NCBI RefSeq assembly: GCF_000090795.2
Contig: NW_003546337.1
Coordinates: forward strand, 1-49,313
Reading direction: 5' to 3'
Source of the DNA: Amphimedon queenslandica
Lineage: Eukaryota > Porifera > Demospongiae > Haplosclerida > Niphatidae
Length of the DNA: 49,313 nt
Shown piece after piece: positions 1 through 11,119 of the stretch (positions are counted from its first letter, which is position 1; the number at the start of each line of letters is the position of its first letter). The notes beneath the pieces are model-generated. The model was given only the letters and a program-made list of their open reading frames with translations. It was not told the DNA's origin and did no database searches. The translations under genes and the position numbers were made by a program.

Positions 1-147
1 ACATTGCAAGGTGATCCATAATTCTTACATAATAACATTAAAAGTACAATGTAGAGTAGAATTTGCATCACGAGTAGGATTTTCATTTCGTATTTTCGTT
101 GGTCGTTCGGAATCCTACTTAACCTTGTTTTTTTAAATTTTTTATGT

Positions 148-1750
148 TTAGTACAGGGACTTTTGTCCGATTTTTGGGCAACTTTAAAAAATCACAGAAA
201 ATCCAAACTTGATCAGAATCTGCTCAATCTCTCTACGCAGCATAAGTACATGTATATGCATCAGGAAATGTAATAAAATTGAGGAATTTTCTACTTGTCA
301 ATTTTTGTCAATTCTTTGAAAAATCCCTGTACTATACCCATATAAAAATTTCAAGCTTGCTACAAGCAGTTCACAACCTTGCAAGGTTGTAGCAACCTGG
401 TAACAACCTTGTACAAAAAGTGCTGAAGTTGTGACTAACATGTTACAAACATAACAACCTTGTGACAAGGTTGTCCAAAGGTTGGCAGGAAACTGAGGTT
501 TAATTAAGTACGCCCCACGATGATATGAAGCTATTGTTACCATATATAAAGGGACCATTGACCAGCACTTATACAAGTCAATAAAGATAACATTAATACA
601 CATCCACATCTTTATACATTAGCTACATGTATCATAGATACATTACAAGTATCTAGAAATCATTTGACATTATATGACATTAATTATGTGTTGATAGGCT
701 TTCAGATTATAGTTATTCTATTGAATTTATTGTACATTGTAACAAGGTTGTCACAAGGTTGTTACATGGTTGTCACAAGTTTGTTACATGGTTGTCACAA
801 GGTGGAAAACGTGTCAATTCCAGGGTTTTTACAAGGTGGTGGGCCTTGTGGCCAGGTAGTGACCACCTAGTAACAACAACTTTGATACAAGGTTGCCACA
901 ACCATGCTGCAACCTTGTTTTTTCTATATGGGTAGTACAGGGACTTTTGTCCGATTTTTGGGCAACTTTAAAAAATCACAGAAAATCCAAACTTGATTGG
1001 AATTAGCTCAATCTCTCTACGCAGCATAAGTACATGTATATGCTTCAGAAAATGTAATAAAATTGAGGAATTTTCTACTTGACAATTTTTGTGAAATTTT
1101 ACAAAAATCCCTGTACTATAGTACAGGGACTTTAGTCCGATTTTGAAGCAACTTTAAAAAATCATAGAAAATCCAAACTTGATTGGAATCAGCTCAAACT
1201 TTCTACACAGCATAAGTACATCTATATCCACCAGAAATAGAAATAAAATTGAGGAATTTTTTACTTGTCAATTTTTGTGAAATTGTACAAAATCCCTGTA
1301 CAGGGACTTTTGTCCGATTTTAAAGCAAATTTAAAAAAACATAGAAAATCCAAACTTGATCAGAATCAGCTAAAACTTTCTACACAGCATAAGTACATGT
1401 ATATCCATCAGAAAATGTAATGAAATTGAGGAATTTTTACTTGTCAATTTTTGTGAAATTTTACAAAAATCCCTGTACTGTAGTACAGGAACTTTTATCC
1501 AATTTTGAAGCAACTTTAAAAAATCATAAAAAATCCAAACTTGATCAGAATCAGCTCAAACCTTCTACACAGCATAAGGACATTAATGTGTATCAGAAAA
1601 TGTAATAAAATTGAGGAATTTCCTACTTGTCAAATTTGGTGAAATTTGACAAAAATCCCTGTACTATAGTACAGGGACTTTTGTCTGATTAAATGAGCTT
1701 ATAGTTTCTACACAACATTAGGACAAGTATATGTATCAGAAAAATCTTAA
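148..1750. repeat. Tandem array of ~185-bp repeat units with inverted GTACAGGGA ends
   Basis: About five and a half head-to-tail units (near 148-335 resuming after 933, 934-1118, 1119-1300, 1299-1480, 1481-1669, and a truncated one 1668-1750). Each begins GTACAGGGACTTTTGTCCGA and ends AAAATCCCTGTAC, so each unit has inverted ends. Adjacent units meet at the palindrome CCCTGTACTATAGTACAGGG. A middle core contains a CAGCATAAGTACATGTATAT-like stretch. The same core, in either orientation, recurs near 8700, 16950, 21150, 23150, 30400 and 43870. No coding capacity is visible; the short open frames here are chance. Confidence 0.85.
336..933. mobile_element. ~598-bp foldback/MITE-like element nested inside the repeat array
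   Basis: The element is bounded by ACCCATATAAAAA on the left and TTTTTTCTATATGGGT on the right (imperfect inverted termini). Deleting it rejoins CTGTACTAT with AGTACAGGG and restores the junction palindrome seen between intact neighbouring units. This is direct evidence for insertion, probably with TA duplication. The inside is full of CAACCTTG motifs in the left half and CAAGGTTGT motifs in the right half, so the whole element could fold back. No transposase is encoded, so it is a non-autonomous element. Confidence 0.75.
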
Positions 1751-2026
1751 TAATGGAGCGTTGCCTACCTTTCATTTTTGCATACATTCAGTGTGTTTGT
1801 GGGTTCGGTACCTGAATGAGTGGTAATAATGCATCTAGACCTTTCTCCTTTAACCTATAGCATAAAATAATACAGTACTGTATGTACATATACAAGAATT
1901 AATGAAGGAGGGATTGATCCCTGCTTGTGTACTTACATCATTGGTTTATTGACCATTATTAATGATTGTGCTATAGACTATATAAGTACCTCGACCTAAA
2001 GCTTTGAAGGTATAGTGATAGACGAT
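1751..2026. other. Intergenic stretch upstream of the first secreted-protein gene
   Basis: Unique-looking AT-rich DNA between the repeat array and the first gene. It must hold that gene's promoter. I see no RNA gene or recognisable regulatory motif. Confidence 0.4.
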
Positions 2027-3771
2027 ATGATGATGTGTGTGTTACTGATGGTGGTGGTTGTTTCTCTATTGTCTTCTTGTGATGCATTGAAACAGAACTG
2101 TAAGTGTGGGGTGTGTGACCTGACAGATAAGGACCAGGACAAAGTATTGTGGAAGTGTCAGAAAGAGAAGGGACTGGCAGAAAAAGAACTAACAAGCAAA
2201 CTCAATTCAAAGTAGCTGCTATACCAGCATTTTTAGGCTATATATTATATTTATTTTAGTGAAGCAGTGTGTCTAAATTACCGCGTTACTGCTAGCGGAG
2301 ATTGTGACTTTCGTAAAGAGTTACTTCATGTTGCTCTTGCTAATCCAATCAAAGATATTTGCAATCCTTCACAGACCTTTCCTCGTAGATGCAGCATACA
2401 CAATCATCCTGAATTCTCATACAAGTATGTCGCCGCATTTTACCTCATTCTTGTATATGCATGTATACTAATAGATGTCATCGTTCTCAGCAGTTCTGTG
2501 CTTATAAAACAAAATGTCCTGCAGGATACTATCACATGCCAATAATCACTAGTTTAGATCTACCCAGAGACGATGATGGTAAGATGCATATTGTTTAGTC
2601 TTTGAATGTGGGCAACATGCATACATTACATGTACTCTCTCCATTGGTTATAGACATGACTCTCATTCACTAGGTGAGTGCATTGATAAGGTTTCAATTA
2701 CTTATGATTCCGACAAAGTCATAACAATATGTGGTTCACAAGTTGATGCTGACAGGTTCAACTACAGAAAGGACAGGCTCTCTTCTCTCCCTTTGACTAT
2801 TACTTTTGAAAGCAGTCAATGCTGCCACAACTGTGGGTTCCATATTTGGGTTAGCTGCGTACCAGATCCGATTATTAGTGGGTCAAGATTATCACCATTC
2901 ACTCAAGGATATAGAGTATGTCTTTTTGTAGATAAAGCAGTGATTATACTCTTCTTTGTAGAATCCTCAAAGGAACTATATCTATCGTGATGAGAGACGA
3001 GGAGATGTACATGTTTCTGTACCATTGGGAGCTCAAGTCGTTTATAAAGATTTATTTATTACTGTAGTAAAAGGAGACCAGAGCCTCTACCAGTTCACCG
3101 ATATGCAGTCTTTAAAAGTAGTTGATGATCTATTGGGTAACAATACTTACTACACTACAGCAGAAAATGTAAAGTTATATGGTCATGGTTAGTGTCATAA
3201 TGCACCATTCGTTGTATGGAACATTATTATTAGGACTTTTAAAAGTACATAAGGACAGTGCTCTGTATGAAAATACAAGAATCCCATCTGAAGTAAAATA
3301 ACACATTTTACTGTATAGCACTATTCAATTTATAGATAAAGCCAAACTACCTTGAGAATGGGTACATTATAGACACAGTAAAGCTTCTGTCACCTTTTCT
3401 CATTAATTCTACTTATCAAACATTCATAGAACCAGGTTTATCCAAACAGTTCATGCTTACATTATCTCAGTATTAGCCAGCAAAGTCCCTTTGCCGATAA
3501 TTGCTGGAAAGTTAAACCGGTACAAGCCACAGTGTCAAGAGACGGCAGAGATTACAATGGGATTCCCTCATGCAAGTTGTAATCCTTTCCATTACCCAAC
3601 TCCCAGAGATATTTCAAGAGGTATACACTGTCTCTTAAACTTTTGCTAGTTATGATGTATCATTTAGCTCTTTCTGAAGCAAAGTACCTCAGGCGTAACA
3701 GCAGGAACCCCTTTGTACTCACAGTTGCTGGAGATGCTATTGAAATGCTGCAAGACTTGACCTCTGACTAA
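2027..3771 (+). CDS. Secreted, cysteine-rich protein of unknown family (7 exons)
   Basis: I do not recognise this family. My splice model has exons 2027-2211, 2260-2424, 2654-2915, 2962-3168, 3336-3361, 3430-3620 and 3668-3771. These total 1140 bp (379 aa) with matching phases and GT-AG borders throughout. The N-terminus MMMCVLLMVVVVSLLSSCDA is a convincing signal peptide. The mature part is rich in cysteines (NCKCGVC, then CC-x2-C in SSQCCHNCGF) with NNT and NGT glycosylation sequons, suggesting an extracellular disulphide-bonded protein. It lies 159 bp upstream of a second secreted-protein gene on the same strand. Start: the in-frame ATG at 2027 is the first that begins the hydrophobic leader. 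A cysteine-containing open stretch at about 2494-2578 is out of phase with both neighbours and was left out; exon 5 (26 bp) is the least certain. Confidence 0.65.
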
Positions 3772-3930
3772 ATAACAATTACTGATAACCACATTGAATA
3801 CATGTACTATTTAATATACCTATTATGCACTAGAATAGGGTGGGGCTGATAGCAGCAAAATTTAGCTGCAAGCAATTGGTCATTAATCACGTGATTTGCT
3901 AATTGCTAAGTTGTTAATCAGTAGAACAAG

Positions 3931-4658
3931 ATGAAGTTGTTTGTGATCTTAGCTCTTATTGCTCTGGCTAGCTCTGCCTCTCTGGACTGCAATCAGTTGT
4001 TAACCAGTAATGGGTTTTCCAGTAACTTCAATGAGACTATAGCTCATGCAATTCACTCTATGACTGTTGAAGCTCTCAAGACATTCAATCCGAGGGCCAC
4101 CGAACGAAACAATGTTCCAACAGTTAATCTGGACAGGTCCTCTTCCGAGAAGGTACTCCCTTATGCTCCGTCTAAACCAGTGGGGGATGACTTCTCCACA
4201 AGGTCCATGAACCTAATTGATAGTATCCTGGGTGAGATTGGGAATCCAAATGATGGACTGGGCCCCATGTGGTCTCCTGTGGAAAGGATAGCACATTCTT
4301 TTCATATGTGGGACTTGTGGACTCGCATTCATGAGGTCTATGAGGAAAAGGTTCAACAGCAGCAACCAACAGACACAATCTGCAGTTGCTTACTGGACAC
4401 CAAAACAAATGGAATATATAAAGTAATCATATTATAGCATATACTGCATTAACACTACCTATCTGTGTATAGGCTGTACAGTGGGTATCTGATCATTATG
4501 ATGTAGGTACACCAATCACTTTATTGAACAGACCAATTCCTAAACTAACTGATGAGTCATCATGGAAGGTATGGAAGAATCGCCTCCTTTACTACTATGA
4601 TGATAAGGCCCTCTTTGATGCTGCAAGCTACCTCTACTGTGCAACAAAGTCATTCTAA
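3931..4658 (+). CDS. Small secreted protein of unknown family (2 exons)
   Basis: Exons 3931-4422 and 4473-4658 join in phase (50-bp intron), giving 225 aa. The N-terminus MKLFVILALIALASSAS is a clear signal peptide with a likely cleavage after SSA. The rest has few cysteines (SLDCNQLL near the start, CSC before the splice, CAT near the C-terminus), and an aromatic-rich stretch AHSFHMWDLWTRIHE. The second exon encodes WKVWKNRLLYYYDDKALFDA. No transmembrane segment follows the leader, so it is probably exported. No family recognised. It follows another secreted-protein gene in the same orientation and converges on the oxidase gene, leaving only 169 bp between stop codons. Confidence 0.75.
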
Positions 4659-4827
4659 CTCTTGCATTGTGCTTCCCGCTTTGCTGTGCCTGTGAATATT
4701 AATAATTATTGTTATAGCCTGCTTTGCTGTTACAATGCATTTTGCTAATGAATAATATACTTTTATAAAATCAATCAGTATAATAGTTAATGCGGCAGCA
4801 AAATTATCATGCAACAAAAAGTGTTTC

Positions 4828-5868
4828 CTAATTAGAGTTACTTTTCTCAATTATTGCACTGTGAAGGAGTTTACCAACTTGAACGGCACAACCCCAATGG
4901 AAGCAGCCGCCTTTAGACCCGTGACCATAACAATGTACAACAACGCTCTCCTTGTAACTTGAATCAATGCAAAGACGAACTTTAGAACGCATTGGACGGA
5001 GGCCAGCCCAACTGGTGAGCACTTTTGCAGTCTTAAGACTTGGTACGAGAGCAGTCCCATTCCTAATGAGCAATTGGTTGGTTTCCTCCGAAGGCTCAGT
5101 GCTGTGCTCATGAGGTATGGCAGTCACTCCCAGCAATACGTCATTGGGCCGCGGTATTACGCTAGTGATTGAGGTAGGAGACTCCAATATTGTGAATTCT
5201 TTTATCCAAGGAGCATGTACCGAGACTATGTCACCTCTTACTGGATATACTGTAGAGTCAGAGGCAAGGACTGCAGATCCTAGCCCACTGCAATTTATAA
5301 TGATGTCGTATTTGGAGGTCAGTTCAGAGATGCTCTCAATCTTACTGTGAAGAGTATTGCCACCCAGTGCCTTTATCTTACTGAGTAGTTGAGGCAAGTA
5401 AAGACGTGAGTCCACCACATATGTGCTGAATGATTCAGCCCAGGGATACCCAGAGGGTATGTTGTAAGACTTGACTTCATCAGTAGAGAGAGTCCTGTAT
5501 CCATAAGCATGCTCATGCCACCAGGGAAGACTACCAGTCGTTGGTTGTTCGGCCAATGCACGTACACCATGTATCAGTGATATACCCATCAACCCACCCT
5601 CCGGTGAATCATGTAAACCTCTAATGTGAGATATGGTGTCTTTGAGCCACTCCTCTGGATCACCCACACCCTCTACAATCCCATCACCACCAGAAGGAGG
5701 AATCACATCAAAGGGGAGCATTAATGCTGTGGACTTGTCACTAGTAGTATCAGGACTGAAGGACTCTGATATTAGAGTCAGTTGCACACTCTTCCCATGC
5801 TCCTGGAGCAGGTGAAGGGACACAGAAGACCCTATGAATCCAGCTCCTATCACAGCTACTCGAGCCAT
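4828..5868 (-). CDS. D-amino-acid / D-aspartate oxidase family flavoenzyme
   Basis: Single-exon gene, 346 aa from MARVAVIGAG, matching the 340-350 aa usual for the family. The family uses FAD to oxidise D-amino acids to oxo-acids, ammonia and H2O2, typically in peroxisomes. Visible landmarks: the dinucleotide-binding VIGAGFIGSSV at the N-terminus, VVDSRLYLPQLL, the NCSGLGS loop, VYPVRGDIV, the substrate-arginine region WAGLRPMRSKVRL, and the C-terminal flavin signature VVHCYGHGSKGGCFHWG. The in-frame extension upstream (MWLDE) adds nothing to the fold, so the ATG at 5868 is preferred. The C-terminus (KSNSN) is not a clear PTS1. I cannot tell DAO from DDO specificity by eye. It is divergent with the PPR gene, 92 bp between start codons. 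Confidence 0.9.
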   Translation of the reverse strand: MARVAVIGAGFIGSSVSLHLLQEHGKSVQLTLISESFSPDTTSDKSTALMLPFDVIPPSGGDGIVEGVGDPEEWLKDTISHIRGLHDSPEGGLMGISLIHGVRALAEQPTTGSLPWWHEHAYGYRTLSTDEVKSYNIPSGYPWAESFSTYVVDSRLYLPQLLSKIKALGGNTLHSKIESISELTSKYDIIINCSGLGSAVLASDSTVYPVRGDIVSVHAPWIKEFTILESPTSITSVIPRPNDVLLGVTAIPHEHSTEPSEETNQLLIRNGTALVPSLKTAKVLTSWAGLRPMRSKVRLCIDSSYKESVVVHCYGHGSKGGCFHWGCAVQVGKLLHSAIIEKSNSN

Positions 5869-5960
5869 TTCATCCAGCCACACCTCTTTAGTCTAAAGAG
5901 GACCACACCCACCACCCCAACCACACCCACAACACGTGTTCCCTGATCCTGTCAGTCAGA

Positions 5961-8900
5961 ATGTTCTCCTTGGGCAATTTGAGACGTCCTTTGCTTCCAG
6001 TCAATTTAATATTCTCAAGGACAAGAGCTGGAGTTCAAATTCAAAACAAGACCCAACTGGAAAAAGAGTTTAAGCTATATCTTGGTTAATATATGCAGTG
6101 CATCATTCATTACAAAGTTTTTGCTATTTTTAAACAGATTCTGCTACTAAAGATGATCAGCAGCTGGTTGATTTCATTAAAAGTTGTGCTACTTTACGGT
6201 TTGAGGTTCCAACCCAGAGGATTAAACTTGCAGACGACATGATTCAAAGAATAAAGAAGCAAAGTATTTATAATTTTATCATTTATGTATTATTTTGCAT
6301 TAGGTCTGGTTCCATCATTACAAGTTAAAAATAGTTTGTTACAACTTTATTTAAAAAATCGTCACAAATTTTCACCTTCGAAATTCCTGCAGCAAATGAA
6401 AGTAATCAATTATGAATAATGATTATTAATTATTATTACTGCACAGGAGGAGAGTGTCATTCCTAACAGTAGTACATTGTACTTATTGTTACAAGCTTAC
6501 TGTCGCCAGGGAAACATTGAAGGAGCCAATGCTGTATGTAATTCCTGTTTATTGTTAGTGTTTATTGTTCACAGATATTAGAAGAGTTGATTAATAATGG
6601 CCTTGAAATAAACAAAGACATTTATGCTGCCCTCATGATGTGTAATGCCATTAATGGTGACATGGCTGGGGCTAAAGACATTCTTGGGACAATGAAACAA
6701 AATGGACTCTCGCCAACACAAACTGCTTACTCAGCACTTTTATCTGGTAAGTCCTCCAGGCTTCGAAATCACCAAATTTTTATTTCATTTTTTGATACAT
6801 ATTATTGATGTCCTTATGCTTTGTAGAAAGTTTAAACTTGAGATGTGACCATTTTTTGAAGCAACAAGCTTGTTTGCTTTTTGAAAAATGAGGCACTTTA
6901 ATCCTGTAAATTCTTCCGTTACAATTAGTTATTATTTAGAGGTGGGGCTAATGTTAGCATTCAAACATTTTATTAACCAAATCAAACAAAATTAATGTTT
7001 GAATGTTTAAACCATCTCATTAGGTTATTATTAATCATAATTGGTTTGTTGTTTAGTAAATGCAAGGCACTAGGTGTATACTGTATAGCTCGTAGTCTAA
7101 TGGTCGGTTCTTAGTATGACGCATTGCTTTTCATGTGCTAGCGTCATGACCGGAAGTGGTGTATAAACCAATGGGAAAATGTGTCAGAATAGAAATGTTT
7201 TCTAATCTGACTCATTGACGCATGCTCCCATTGGTTTATACAGTCGTGATGGACGTGCATGCGTCATGTTGAGAACCCGCCTTTATGATTCAATCTTGTA
7301 CTGAATAAGTTATAAGTGATTGATTAGTAGGTGTGGTATACACACACTTATTGCTATTGGGATCTTTATTATTAACAAATTAACATTTGAATGTTCCCTC
7401 ATTTGTTCCAATCCCTGTCAGTAATAGTTATTAATAGTTATTAATTATTAGGTTATGCTTATCATGGAGACTTTGAATCCATTAGACGAATGATTGATGA
7501 TTTGAAATCTGAGCAGTTTTATGTCAGCCATGATATGTACATTGACATGCTTGATGCTTTGTCTCTTGGAGGAAAGTCGGACAGAATGAGAGAAGTATTG
7601 ACATTAATAATAGTAATAATGGCTAGTGCTGTATTTTAGCTATTGGATATGGTCCAGAATAAGTTGTTGATGTACAATGACTTGTTGAATAAAATGGAGC
7701 TATTTGCAAGTCACGGTGATCTTGTTGGTACTAGTGTCATAATGGAGACACTAGTGGATATAGACAGCTCAGTCCTAATGCTAAGTGATCCTTATAATGA
7801 AACTAACCTCCATGCAAGAGGAGTCCGATCATTCAAACTACTGATGCATAGCCTTAGACCAGAGTGAGTTAGTGTACCTGGAGTGACCATGTGCTCCTAC
7901 TTCATGTGCCTAACCTACTACCAATTTTGTACATTTTTATTTTTAGTAAATTGAAATTATCTGATTTATTTTCATCCATTCCATTGTTTGAGAGAGCCGG
8001 AATTTCCAAAGTAGCACTTTATGAGATGTTGCTAAAGGCTTCTATTGACACGAGGAACTGGACTAACCTCAAGGCAGTGCTTGTTAAAATGGCTGCAGAA
8101 GTAAGGGTTTTTGCCATGATTACTTGTTCTATTTAATGCCCATTTTTAGGGTCTATCATTAAAAAATATATACATATACCCAGCAATGGCCTCTAGCCGT
8201 ATATCGAATGATTTAATAGGTGTGGCTTTAATTAATTTTTTGGATCTTAAACTTACATTTTGATTAATTACTGTACTGTAATGTACTGTACTGATCACCT
8301 TACTGTGTTATGAATAGATTTAAAAGAATGGATTCATTTCATTAAACAGCACAACATTCGATTTGACGAGATGATGTGAGGATGAAAGATTTTATTATAA
8401 CTGGACATTAATGCTTTTGTCTTTCTTCAGGCTCTCTTTTTGTCAAAAAGCTCTCAAGGAAGACTTCATTACATTCTTTGATTTGATATTTGTTAGTCTT
8501 CAGTTTAAAGTAAAGCTATTATTATTATTATCCTCAGGATAAAGGATTTGTTGATGATCCAGCTCAACTCCAACTCATTGTTAAGATGCTGTGTAATAAT
8601 GGAACTGTATCTGACGTACAACACTTTACTAAATTTCTAAATGATTATATTAAACCAGGTAACATTTATACATGCACATGTAAATGTTACTGGTATACAT
8701 GTACTATAGTGCAGGGTCTTGGGCCAAATTTTAATCAAAGAGTATGAGAAAGTGCATAATTTTTTTCTGATATATATATTAATCTTATGTAGAAAGTTCG
8801 AATTGATATTGATTAAATTTTTACAAATTTTTGAGATTGCTCAATAATGGGATCACAGTTTCTAATCCTAGTACAGGTTGTTTACCAAAAGTAAAAAGGA

Positions 8901-11087
8901 GAATTCTCCATTTTTATAATTTCCCTGTTACATATACATGTTTTCATGTTGCGTAGAAAGTTTGAGCTGATTCCAATCAAATCTAAATTTTTTATAAATT
9001 TTTAAAGTTGCCCCAAAATCAGGCCAAAGTACCTGCATGGTCTTTGGCCAAATTTGACCAAAAATGAAAAGAAGAGAATTTTCTATTTTTATAATTCTTT
9101 CTGCTGCATGTCATGTACTGTACTTATGTTGATGTACATGATCTTTGCCTGTGTTTGTTCTTTTCAGACTCACTCAATGTACGTCAGTTGCTTCACACAG
9201 TTCGTCTCCATTTCAATGAGGGAAGGAAGAGTGATCCAGCACTGGTGTCAACCCTGATGAACGGATTGTCTGTGTTGTGTACAACTCAATATCATGAAGA
9301 ATTCCACGCTGCTACAGTTAGGCATATTGTACAAAAGATTGTACTTCACAAGAACATTTTTCGTAAAAACTATTTGAAAACTTTTTTGAATTTTGTAAGA
9401 TATAAAGGAAATTTACTGCTGTTTTATGAAAATTTGTTTTATTTTTTCATAGGATGACGAGATTATTGATGATAAGACATTGCATGAAGTTATGAAAAAG
9501 TGCGGTGGTTTCATAAAGTTTGAAAATGTACTGAGATCATTGTGTGTGTGTGTCCATTCAGCTGCCTCTCTCTCTCTCCATTAGGTTATTGGATGTCTCA
9601 AGTCTCATGATAGTATACCAGAATGTGTTCAATACGAGATAATTAATAAAGTATTAATTAATCTATTGTTGCTATAGTAACATCAATTATTAGCTTGGTC
9701 ATAATGGGAGGTACCCCTCACTGGTCTTGTCTTCCTTCAAAGCAATGAGGGTAAGTTTATGATTGTGCGTGGGCGTGTTTATTAATGGATTAGAGAAATG
9801 GTTGCAGTGTCAGCAGTTCTGTGTACGATGATGTTATATTCACACTAGTCAGAATAGGAGTTAGTTCATTATTAGTATACAAAGGAGACTTGTTACACAC
9901 TGTATTGTGTAGGCTGTCTCACAGGCACTGATACTCTATGATAAGATGAGACTGAGGATGGCAGATCCTTTGTCAGTTGGTACTTACACTCGCTTCATTG
10001 AGCTACTCTTGTCTGTATCTCGTCACTCGACTGCTGAGAGTCTAAAGAGGTGTGGCCTTCACTGATTAATGATTGTTTTATTTTACACTACTTATAGTGA
10101 GATGGAGACGAACAATGTTCCACTTAACATTCACTTGGTCAATAATTTCATTAAACTCTATGGGATGAAGGGAGACGTAGCAAGTGAGTCTCATCATTCA
10201 TTCATTATTAGTAACTGATGACCATTAGAGGCTCAGGAACAGTTTAAGATGTTAGAGACACTAAAGCTGAAGCCAACAGTAAGGACATATTACCAGTTGA
10301 TGGAGGGATACTGTTACCATGGAGATGTTGCAGCTGTGAAGTCACTCCTTGAAGAGGCAAAGGGAACTATCGGAATAGACAAGTATTTAATAATCATTAT
10401 TGATTACATTTTATTGTGTATTAGCACACTGTTAGGGCAGGTTCTGAAGTCTTTCATTGTTTCAGCCGATTATGATGGAGCCGTCCTTTATCTCTCAGAG
10501 TCCTTCAGTCCTGACTGCCATGTCCAGATGCGTCCTTGTCTGCTGCTAATTGATAAATGTGAAGCTGCTAAGAGAAGAGACCTCACTCTAAAAATACTGT
10601 CATACTTATCCTTCATTGGGTGTAATCAGTCTGGCATTGACTTTACATTCATGCTTGCACTATTAATGTAAGTCCATCTGATACTCAGCAAACCTTCATT
10701 GCTCTATAGGACTGGTCAGTATGATGAAGCTGTTGAGTTTGTAACTGGCAAAGAAGAGTCCACCTTAAGACTAGCAACTTTGAACCATTACACTGGGGGA
10801 CTGTCTACTGAAGGAAAGGTATTGTTGTTGTTATTATTATTATTGTTGTTGTTGTTATTATTATAACCTAAGACATAGAAGTAAGAGCAAAACTAAACAC
10901 AAACAAAAACTAAAGACCTACAGTACATGTAAGACCAAAAACAAAACCGAATGCAAATAAACAAAACAGGAAAGAAAAGGGAGAAAAAGAGCTAACCAAA
11001 ACAAGAAAGAGAAAGAAAAGGAAAGAGAGAGGAGAAAAAGTCAAAGAACCCCATCTACAGGAGGGGGTGAAGAGGGGGCCATTATTA

Positions 11088-11119
<32 letters not shown>

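Noticed and set aside
298..609. 103-codon minus-strand frame and other short frames at the window start
   Set aside because: They lie inside repeat units and the foldback insertion; no homology, splice context or codon bias.
2494..2578. Open stretch FCAYKTKCPAGYYHMP as an extra exon of the first secreted-protein gene
   Set aside because: It has splice-like borders but is out of phase with both neighbours; joining exon 2 directly to 2654 keeps the frame to the stop codon.
3336..3480. Frame disruption suggesting the first secreted gene is a pseudogene
   Set aside because: An alternative donor (GAAAAT/gtaaag) and a 68-bp intron at 3362-3429 restore one continuous frame.
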